Source: JAGXLP01 sp042218715
GTDB taxonomy: Bacteria; Bipolaricaulota; Bipolaricaulia; M55B111
Direction of reading: 5' to 3'
DNA: 8,990 nucleotides
Assembly (NCBI GenBank): GCA_042218715.1
Contig: JBDGQU010000187.1
Span: 1 to 8,990 of the forward strand
A program made the translations under genes and the position numbers. The notes below the pieces were generated by a model. It was given only the letters and a program-made list of their open reading frames with translations. It did not search any database and was not told the origin of the DNA. Numbering within the stretch: position 1 is the stretch's first letter; every line of letters starts with the position of its first letter. Below are positions 1 through 5,249 of the stretch, piece by piece.

Positions 1-45
1 ACTGTAAAAAAGACTGTTAGATCCAGATTTCCAGCGGTAGCTTCT

Positions 46-87
46 GGTTGGGGGAGTTTTCCTGATCAACCCAAACTTTTTGTTTTT
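46..87 (+). terminator. possible weak terminator for a gene left of the window
   Basis: GGTTG (46-50) pairs with CAACC (67-71), with a smaller inner GGA/TCC pairing (53-55 with 60-62). Two runs of five T (77-81 and 83-87) follow on the plus strand. This arrangement would suit a plus-strand gene ending upstream of the window and converging on the minus-strand flavin reductase-like gene. The stem is interrupted and T-rich only after a CAAAC spacer, so the call is weak. I found no clear terminator for the minus-strand gene in positions 1-94. Confidence 0.25.
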
Positions 88-94
88 GGTATAT

Positions 95-637
95 TCAGTC
101 TCTGTTGATTTTAGTGACTTCATTCACCTCACAGAACTCTTCCCCGCAAACGTGGCCCACGGTCCCCAGGTCTTCCAGGTTTATTCTGCCTACTTTTAAA
201 GCGTTCTCTTTCATCTTTATATTTACCACATCTCCGACCAAAAGGGAACTACCCGCTACCCTGAACTCGTCCCGATATTTGCATTCCAGGTTAATCGGGG
301 CTTCTTTTACGCTCGGGGCGTCGATTTTTTCTGACTCGGATTCGGTAAGGCCGACTTCCTCGAACTCACTTTCGCCTCTGGGTAGACTGACCTCGGTCCG
401 AACTCCCTTGTTTTTCCAATTGCTGGTTAGAGGAGCAACCACGAATTCCTTAGTCTCCCTGGCATTTAGAAGGGTATCCTTTTCTGCACCGGCCACTATA
501 CCAATAATCGGTGGGTCTATCACTAAAGGTGTGGCAAAGCTGTATGGTGCGAGGTTGGACGATCCATCCTCGGTTATCGTAGAAACACACAAAGTAGGTC
601 TAGGAGCAATCGTTTTAAAGTAGGCTTTATTGTCCAT
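95..637 (-). CDS. flavin reductase-like FMN-binding split-barrel protein
   Basis: This 180-residue protein looks like the flavin reductase-like domain family (DIM6/NTAB, FMN-binding split barrel). Family members bind FMN and either act as NAD(P)H:flavin oxidoreductases or have unassigned redox roles. Visible family signatures are the N-terminal PRP turn (residues 12-14) before the first strand, NLAPYSF (28-34), a DPP turn (41-43), a KDTLxNxRETKEFVV stretch (53-67), a later EAPINLECKY strand, and a C-terminal VGHVCGEEFCEV segment where relatives often have a VGRLGG-like motif. Length is near the usual 180-210. No signal peptide or membrane segment is present, so it should be cytosolic. The ATG start is supported by a GGAGG (complement 647-651) nine bases upstream. 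It is transcribed away from the sugar locus and is probably unrelated to it. Family placement is fairly secure; the physiological substrate is unknown. Confidence 0.85.
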   Translation of the reverse strand: MDNKAYFKTIAPRPTLCVSTITEDGSSNLAPYSFATPLVIDPPIIGIVAGAEKDTLLNARETKEFVVAPLTSNWKNKGVRTEVSLPRGESEFEEVGLTESESEKIDAPSVKEAPINLECKYRDEFRVAGSSLLVGDVVNIKMKENALKVGRINLEDLGTVGHVCGEEFCEVNEVTKINRD

Positions 638-718
638 TTACTTCCGCCTCCTTTTTTGTAGTTTTGGCTTGGTCAAAAACCCGTATCGAGAAAGACTATA
701 TTTTTTTATAAGCGGCCA

Positions 719-736
719 ATGGGATATTTCTCCCAT
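719..736. repeat. inverted repeat in the leader of the flavin reductase-like gene
   Basis: ATGGGA (719-724) and TCCCAT (731-736) are perfect 6-bp inverted arms around six bases. The repeat lies between the putative minus-strand promoter and the gene starting at 637. It could be a dyad bound by a regulator or a small RNA hairpin in the 5' leader. The symmetry is seen directly; the function is not known. Confidence 0.4.
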
Positions 737-758
737 ACCGGTCGTATTTAACACTAGA

Positions 759-786
759 ATTATAGAAAAAAGGAAAGAAGTACCAA
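759..786 (-). promoter_or_regulatory. candidate promoter for the flavin reductase-like gene
   Basis: Read on the minus strand, TTGGTA (complement of 781-786) is followed after 16 bases by a perfect TATAAT (complement of 759-764). This is a reasonable sigma-70-type promoter. It would start RNA near 752 and leave a leader of about 115 nt before the ATG at 637. The -35 matches consensus at four of six positions. Confidence 0.4.
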
Positions 787-839
787 AGTCGGATCCATCT
801 ACCTAACAAAAAAAGCTGGTGATACAAACGCAAATGAAC

Positions 840-856
840 AACTTCGCCCGGAAGTT
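840..856. repeat. short inverted repeat upstream of the LacI gene
   Basis: AACTTC (840-845) and GAAGTT (851-856) are perfect arms around GCCCG. The sequence sits about 40 bp upstream of the repressor's probable own operator, in the divergent intergenic region. It may be a binding site for another regulator. Nothing else supports a function. Confidence 0.3.
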
Positions 857-885
857 ATGAAATCGGAGCAATATTTTCATAAGAT
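855..885 (+). promoter_or_regulatory. weak candidate promoter for the LacI-family gene
   Basis: TAAGAT (880-885) is a fair -10 hexamer. The best upstream partner is TTATGA (855-860) with a 19-base spacer, which is longer than ideal. Transcription would start near 892, placing the operator-like sequence at 894-915 directly at the start of the transcript. This is an autoregulatory arrangement if real. Confidence 0.3.
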
Positions 886-893
886 ATTTTAGA

Positions 894-915
894 AGTTCGT
901 AACGGGTTTCAAAAA
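894..915. promoter_or_regulatory. probable autoregulatory LacI-family operator (degenerate copy)
   Basis: This stretch matches the perfect palindrome at 2026-2047 at 17 of 22 positions, including an uninterrupted TTCGTAAC and the GGTT of the other half. It ends one base before the repressor's ribosome site (GGAGG, 916-920). A repressor bound here would block early transcription of its own gene. The match is counted directly; binding is inferred. Confidence 0.6.
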
Positions 916-926
916 GGAGGAAAACT

Positions 927-1964
927 TTGAGCAAGAACCAGGGAAAGCTAACTATTCAAGAAATTGCTGATATGGTTGATGTCTCCAAGGCGACCATATC
1001 GCGAGTTTTAAATGACAAGGAAGACGTTAATCCTGAAACCCGTCAGAAAATTCAAGAAATAATTGACAAACACAACTATAAACCTTCACCCCTGGCAAGA
1101 GGTCTCAATAAACGGGGAACGCAAAACCTTGGTTTAGCCATACCGCATACAGCCGAATATATCTTTTCATTTCCCTATTTTTCCGAACTAATTAGAAGCA
1201 TCAGTCATTTTGCGAGTGAAGAAGGATTTAGATTGATTCTGGAAACTACTAGAGCCGAGGCGGAAGAGGAAAATGCCTATAAGGATATTGTCAGGAGTGG
1301 CGTGATTGACGGTTTAATTCTTCTAGAAGTTAGGAAACAGGATAAACGTATCGAGTTTCTAAAAAAGCATAACTTTCCTTTTATGGTGGTGGGTCGTTCG
1401 TTTGAGTACCCCGATATCGACTACATCGACTCAAACAACGTCACAGGAGCCCGAGATGCCACGGAGTACCTGATCGATTTGGGTTACAAAAGGATAATAT
1501 TTTTAAATGGGCCTAAGGACCACTCAGTATCATTTTACAGGGAAAAGGGATACCGCGAAGCTCTCGAGAGAAATGGCCGAAATGTAAGAGAAGACGATAT
1601 AATTAACTGTCAGTTTACCATAGATTCAGGCCACCAAGCTACCAGGTCTCTTCTTCAAGAAGGACGAGACATTAAAGCTATTTTTGCTGCCAGCGATCTT
1701 TCCGCAATTGGTGCTACTAAGGCACTAAAAGAAGCGGATATAACACCTGGAGAAGATATGTCGATTATTGGTTTTGATAATATTCCGTTTTCCAAAGTAT
1801 CCGAACCGCCACTTACTACGGTTCAACAGCCAATACACGAAATAGGTCAGGAAGTTGCAGAGACCCTTATCGCAAGGCTGCGGGGAGAAATAACCGACCC
1901 TATTCAGAAAGTGTTGGAAAACGAACTCGTGATAAGGGAAAGCACTGTAAATGAGCAAAAATAG
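927..1964 (+). CDS. LacI/GalR-family transcriptional repressor
   Basis: This 345-residue protein is a standard full-length LacI/GalR regulator. The N-terminal helix-turn-helix is at about residues 8-28 (IQEIADMVDVSKATISRVLN). A hinge helix of the ARGL type (57-60) follows, a form that in PurR-like proteins wedges a leucine into a central CpG of the operator. Residues from about 65 onward form a periplasmic-binding-protein-like effector domain with typical landmarks: GVIDGLILL, YREKGYREAL, AASDLSAIGA, IIGFDN and PPLTTVQQP. Sugar-responsive members of this family normally leave DNA when the sugar binds. The start is TTG at 927, six bases after a strong GGAGG (916-920). The gene lies just upstream of a sugar ABC transporter and glycosidase operon, so it most likely controls that operon. 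Operator-like palindromes occur on both sides of it. The family is secure; the effector is unknown, an imported sugar or glycoside being likely. Confidence 0.95.
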   Translation: MSKNQGKLTIQEIADMVDVSKATISRVLNDKEDVNPETRQKIQEIIDKHNYKPSPLARGLNKRGTQNLGLAIPHTAEYIFSFPYFSELIRSISHFASEEGFRLILETTRAEAEEENAYKDIVRSGVIDGLILLEVRKQDKRIEFLKKHNFPFMVVGRSFEYPDIDYIDSNNVTGARDATEYLIDLGYKRIIFLNGPKDHSVSFYREKGYREALERNGRNVREDDIINCQFTIDSGHQATRSLLQEGRDIKAIFAASDLSAIGATKALKEADITPGEDMSIIGFDNIPFSKVSEPPLTTVQQPIHEIGQEVAETLIARLRGEITDPIQKVLENELVIRESTVNEQK

Positions 1965-1989
1965 AAAATTGTGGATTTTTCTTCTAATG

Positions 1990-2016
1990 GGGCGTTTGCA
2001 ATCGGACGCTTTTTTT
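1990..2016 (+). terminator. intrinsic terminator after the LacI gene
   Basis: GCGT (1992-1995) pairs with ACGC (2006-2009), extended inward by two T-G wobble pairs around the loop GCAATC. A run of seven T (2010-2016) follows. It lies 26 bp past the repressor stop codon and just before the operator, so it would separate repressor transcription from the transporter operon. The stem is short, but the T-tract and position are convincing. Confidence 0.65.
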
Positions 2017-2025
2017 GTTATCTTG

Positions 2026-2047
2026 TTTTCGTAACCGGTTACGAAAA
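2026..2047. promoter_or_regulatory. perfect 22-bp palindrome, probable LacI-family operator of the transport operon
   Basis: The left half TTTTCGTAACC (2026-2036) is followed immediately by its exact reverse complement (2037-2047), giving a gapless 22-bp palindrome with a central CpG (2036-2037). This symmetry and CpG centre are typical of LacI/GalR operators, and the adjacent repressor has the matching hinge type. The site covers the expected -35 and spacer region of the promoter whose -10 is at 2056-2061, so binding should block RNA polymerase. A degenerate copy is present at 894-915. Confidence 0.8.
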
Positions 2048-2055
2048 ATGAGCTC

Positions 2056-2061
2056 TATAAT
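2056..2061 (+). promoter_or_regulatory. -10 element of the transporter operon promoter
   Basis: This is a perfect TATAAT. The hexamer at the ideal -35 spacing (2033-2038, AACCGG) does not resemble TTGACA and lies inside the palindrome. The promoter therefore seems to depend on a strong -10 and is overlapped by the operator. Transcription would begin near 2068, giving a leader of about 63 nt before the ATG at 2131. Confidence 0.6.
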
Positions 2062-2130
2062 TTAACTCCTTTAAGTTTGTATCTAGCCAAATTCTTTTGG
2101 TCTCGGCTACCATAACAAAAGGAGGACACC

Positions 2131-3369
2131 ATGTCTAAAAAGCTTATTGTTGGTCTAGTTGTCTTTTCAATGCTCGTGTCCGTAATCGGCACGGTAATCT
2201 TCGCCGAAGAAACTGTGAGGCTATCTGGATGGGTATCATCACCAGAAGAAACAAAACTGCTCAAAAAGTTACTTAAGTCATTCGAGGACGAACATCCAAA
2301 TATCAACGTAAAATACGAGCCAATTAGCGGCAATTACATGCAGAAGATTCAGACCATGTTAGCCGCTGGGAACGCTCCAGATGTATTCTATCTGGACAGT
2401 TCAGAAGCACCTACTTTGATGAATTCTGGTGCTCTACAACCACTGGATAAGTATATTGAAGAAACCAATTTTAATCTGGACGATTTTTCGGATTCTCTTT
2501 TGAATGGTTTTACCTGGAAAGGAAGCGTGTACGGGTTACCAAAGGACGTTTCTACACTGGCTCTTTTCTATAACAAGGAGTTATTCGATAAAGCCGGTGT
2601 GGAGTATCCGGATAAGTCCTGGACGTGGCAGGATTACATCTCAGCTGGTAAAAAAATTACAAAGGATACGGACGACGATGGTGAAATCGACCAGTGGGGA
2701 ATGGTACTAAATGCGAATTTATCTCGCTTTCTACCTTTTGTCTATCAAAATGAAGGCAAATTTATAGACGTCGAGAAAAGTAAGATGGTTGCCGGACAAA
2801 ATGCACTTGAGGCGTTAGAGTTCTACTCCAATTTAAAGAACAAATACGAAATAGCGACCACTCCGTCTGGAGTTGGCGCCCAATGGCTGGGAGACGCTCT
2901 GGCAAAAGGGAATGTTGGCATGGTATTAACCGGCAATTGGACGATACCGTACATGGAAAACAATGCCCCGAAAGTTGAATACGGAACAGCTGTTCTTCCC
3001 AAGAAGAAACAGAGAGCAACTCTAGCTTTCACAGTTGGATACGTTATTCCAAAACAATCGAATAAAAAAGAGGCGGCCTGGAAGTTGCTTAGTTATCTCA
3101 CCGGTAAAGAGGGAATGAGAAAGTGGACTAACCTGGGCCTGGCTCTACCGTCTCGCCATTCCGTTATGGAAAGTTTCAAATATCAGGACGATCCTTTACG
3201 CCAAGCCCTCATAGACGGAATTGACCACGCTCACCCCTGGCAATTTGTTCCGGGCTTTGGACCAGTTCTGGATACGATTAACTCCGAATTACAGGCGGTC
3301 ATGTTGAACGGCAAAGATCCCGAGAAAGCGATAAAGGCAATTAGAGAAAAAGGAAATAAAGAACTTTAG
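2131..3369 (+). CDS. sugar ABC transporter solute-binding protein (family 1, CUT1 type)
   Basis: This 412-residue extracytoplasmic binding protein captures a sugar and delivers it to the permeases encoded next. Residues 1-25 or so form a Sec signal peptide: SKK, a hydrophobic core, then an IFA/EE cleavage-like site. There is no lipobox cysteine, so the mature protein should be free in a periplasm rather than lipid-anchored. Family 1 landmarks follow: a FEDEHPNINVKYE segment, GNAPDVFYLD, an ALFYNKELFDKAGV segment, and an acidic metal-site-like loop DTDDDGEIDQWG (179-190), as seen in many sugar-binding proteins. The C-terminal half has GMVLTGNW and a KKEAAWKLLSYLTGKEGMRKW helix region. The ATG is preceded by AAAAGGAGG (2117-2125) at good spacing. 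It is the first gene of the operon, behind the palindromic operator. The ligand cannot be read from sequence; the neighbouring glycosidases suggest an alpha-linked glycoside or oligosaccharide. Confidence 0.93.
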   Translation: MSKKLIVGLVVFSMLVSVIGTVIFAEETVRLSGWVSSPEETKLLKKLLKSFEDEHPNINVKYEPISGNYMQKIQTMLAAGNAPDVFYLDSSEAPTLMNSGALQPLDKYIEETNFNLDDFSDSLLNGFTWKGSVYGLPKDVSTLALFYNKELFDKAGVEYPDKSWTWQDYISAGKKITKDTDDDGEIDQWGMVLNANLSRFLPFVYQNEGKFIDVEKSKMVAGQNALEALEFYSNLKNKYEIATTPSGVGAQWLGDALAKGNVGMVLTGNWTIPYMENNAPKVEYGTAVLPKKKQRATLAFTVGYVIPKQSNKKEAAWKLLSYLTGKEGMRKWTNLGLALPSRHSVMESFKYQDDPLRQALIDGIDHAHPWQFVPGFGPVLDTINSELQAVMLNGKDPEKAIKAIREKGNKEL

Positions 3370-3393
3370 CGCCAATAACTCCGGACTGAATAT

Positions 3394-3420
3394 CGGGCGG
3401 AGGGATTGTTCCTCCGCCCG
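3394..3420 (+). promoter_or_regulatory. intercistronic hairpin between the binding-protein and permease genes
   Basis: CGGGCGGAGG (3394-3403) and CCTCCGCCCG (3411-3420) form a perfect, GC-rich 10-bp stem with a 7-base loop, followed by TTTAATCTT. Hairpins between binding-protein and permease genes in ABC operons, malE-malF being the classic case, protect the upstream mRNA or cause partial termination so that binding protein is made in excess. The downstream U-tract is only three bases, so RNA protection or attenuation is more likely than full termination. The left arm also buries a GGAGG ribosome-site sequence against CCTCC. Confidence 0.75.
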
Positions 3421-3429
3421 TTTAATCTT

Positions 3430-4326
3430 ATGAAGAATTTACTTTCCTATATAAAAAGAGAAAGTAACCAGGAAAATATTGCCGCGTATACGATGCTCCT
3501 CCCCGCACTGGTGATAATAGGACTTTTCCTTTTATTCCCCGCTTTTTACTCTCTCTATCTTAGCTTTCATGAATGGAAGCTCATCATACCCCAGAAGCCT
3601 TTTGTGGGGTTTCAAAACTACAAAGCACTTTTTAGCGACGGATTATTCTGGAGAGCAATGTGGAATACAGTTTACTACGTAATTGGAGTTGTACCTACCC
3701 AGACAGTTATAGCTTTATTTCTGGCTATGGTTGCTAATCGGGCTATAAAGGGGAAGAAGTTTTTTAAGATCGCCTACTTTCTACCTTCCGTTACGTCCTC
3801 TGTAGTAATTTCCATCATTTTTCTCCACCTCTACGCGAAACGAGGATTAATAAACTACGCGCTGTCACTGGTTGGAATTCAAGGCCCAAACTGGCTTGAG
3901 GACCCCACATTTAGCCTCGAAGCAATTATGGGGATGAATGTTTGGACGACGGCGGGATACTTTATGGTTATATTTTTAGCGGGTTTGCAAAATATTCCCG
4001 ACACCTATTACGAGGCAGCTTCGGTTGACGGTGCGGGTCCAAGAGAAAAGTTTTTTAAGATAACCCTGCCCCTTTTAAAGCCCCAGATATATTTTGTTGT
4101 AGTAATGGGGATGATCGGTTGTTTCCAGGTCTTTGACCAGGTATACGTTATGACTTCCGGTGGACCCGCCAATTCTACTACTACTATAGTTTACTACATT
4201 TACAAATACGCGTTCGAGTATTTCCAGATGGGTTACGCCGCGGCCGCTGCATTTATATTGTTTGTCATTATTTTTACCGCTACTCTGATTCAACGACGGT
4301 ATCTGGAAACGGATATCTCTTATTAG
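3430..4326 (+). CDS. sugar ABC transporter permease, MalF/UgpA-like
   Basis: This is the inner-membrane subunit of a CUT1 sugar importer, 298 residues from the ATG at 3430. About six membrane segments are visible, at roughly residues 20-42, 75-97, 106-128, 160-186, 219-238 and 268-288. The loop EAASVDGAGPREKFFKITLP (195-214) is the EAA motif that docks on the transport ATPase. The frame stays open to a TTG at 3406, but that codon begins in the last part of the hairpin stem-loop's loop and directly abuts GGAGGG, too close to be a normal start. The ATG gives a normal N-terminus (MKNLLSYIKRES). No clear ribosome site precedes 3430, so translation may be coupled or weak. The next gene encodes its heterodimer partner. 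Family call is secure; the start is probable. Confidence 0.9.
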   Translation: MKNLLSYIKRESNQENIAAYTMLLPALVIIGLFLLFPAFYSLYLSFHEWKLIIPQKPFVGFQNYKALFSDGLFWRAMWNTVYYVIGVVPTQTVIALFLAMVANRAIKGKKFFKIAYFLPSVTSSVVISIIFLHLYAKRGLINYALSLVGIQGPNWLEDPTFSLEAIMGMNVWTTAGYFMVIFLAGLQNIPDTYYEAASVDGAGPREKFFKITLPLLKPQIYFVVVMGMIGCFQVFDQVYVMTSGGPANSTTTIVYYIYKYAFEYFQMGYAAAAAFILFVIIFTATLIQRRYLETDISY

Positions 4327-4350
4327 CACTTATTTATACCAGGAGGAAGT

Positions 4351-5226
4351 ATGAAATCGGCTAGATCCAGCCTGAACCGGTTTGTCGAAAAATTAAAAGG
4401 CAACACTTTCCGGGATTGGGTCAAATATTTTACGTGGATATTTCTGATTGGTTACGCCCTTTTAAGCCTATTTCCCTTCGCGTGGATGGTATCAATATCG
4501 TTTAAGACACAGGGGAAAACCTTTCAATGGCCGCCCAGACTCCTGCCGTCCCAACCTACTATCCAGCACTATCTCAAAGTCTGGTCCGTGGTGCCCTTCG
4601 GTCGATGGTTGCTAAATAGTCTTCTCGTTACTATTGTGGTGGTTTTAGGAAATGCTCTATTCGCTTCTATGGCCGGCTTTGTCTTTGCGCGGCTTGATTT
4701 TCCGCTAAAAGAAATTATTTTTTACGCCTTGCTTGGTTCTTTGATGATACCTGGGCAAATTACGTTAATCCCAAAATTCATTACGATGAAGTGGTTAGGG
4801 TGGGTAGATACCTATCCCGGTATCTTCGTTCCTAAACTGGTAACTGTTTTCTCGATCTTTCTAATGAGACAGTTTTTCCAAAGTATCCCCGAGTCGCTGG
4901 TGGATACGGCCAGAATAGATGGATGCAGTTATTACAGGGTTTTCTGGAATATCATGCTGCCACTGGCCAAGCCAGCGTTGGCTGCTGTAGCTATATATCA
5001 ATTTATGGGTGCCTGGAACGGTTTCATGTGGCCGTTGATTATTGCTCAAACTCCAGAAATGTTTACACTCCCCGTGGGTTTAGCTTACTTCCAGAATCAA
5101 TACTATACCTTCTGGGGCAAGCAAATGGCCGCCGCAACGATAATGAGTATTCCGACTGTTTTAATATTTATAATGTTCCAGAAACAATTCACCGAAGGTA
5201 TTCACTTTTCCGGCATTAAGGGGTAA
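4351..5226 (+). CDS. sugar ABC transporter permease, MalG/UgpE-like
   Basis: This 291-residue protein is the second membrane subunit of the CUT1 importer. It starts with a short cationic N-terminus, then membrane segments at about residues 26-48, 85-110, 122-142, 156-175, 206-225 and 260-280. The ATPase-docking EAA loop appears as VDTARIDGCSYYRVFWNIML (184-203), with DTA in place of EAA, a common variant in this subunit class. The downstream QFMGAWNGFMWPLI region and the C-terminal GIHFSGIKG ending are typical of the class. An excellent ribosome site, AGGAGG (4341-4346), lies four bases before the ATG. The gene follows its partner by 24 bp. No ATP-binding subunit follows, so the pair presumably shares an MsmX/MalK-type ATPase from elsewhere in the genome. 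Confidence 0.92.
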   Translation: MKSARSSLNRFVEKLKGNTFRDWVKYFTWIFLIGYALLSLFPFAWMVSISFKTQGKTFQWPPRLLPSQPTIQHYLKVWSVVPFGRWLLNSLLVTIVVVLGNALFASMAGFVFARLDFPLKEIIFYALLGSLMIPGQITLIPKFITMKWLGWVDTYPGIFVPKLVTVFSIFLMRQFFQSIPESLVDTARIDGCSYYRVFWNIMLPLAKPALAAVAIYQFMGAWNGFMWPLIIAQTPEMFTLPVGLAYFQNQYYTFWGKQMAAATIMSIPTVLIFIMFQKQFTEGIHFSGIKG

Positions 5227-5249
5227 AGCGTTTTCAATAATCTTTAGCC

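Noticed and set aside
1..94. Terminator for the minus-strand flavin reductase-like gene
   Set aside because: The only T-run on the minus strand (complement of 6-11) is not preceded by a stable stem I can draw.
105..623. 172-residue plus-strand open frame opposite the flavin reductase-like gene
   Set aside because: It is the antisense shadow of a well-recognised protein, has no family resemblance and no ribosome site of its own.
3406..3429. Upstream TTG extension of the first permease (8 extra residues)
   Set aside because: The TTG lies in the loop of a perfect hairpin with GGAGGG directly touching it, and the added residues are simply the translated hairpin arm.
4920..5219. 98-residue open frame inside the second permease gene
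   Set aside because: It is an out-of-frame overlap with a clear permease; its composition and lack of motifs mark it as a shadow.
5223..5236. CRE-like catabolite site (AAAGCGTTTTCA) overlapping the second permease stop
   Set aside because: It matches the TGWAANCGNTNWCA consensus except at the first two positions, but half of it is coding sequence, its symmetry is poor and no promoter is visible next to it.
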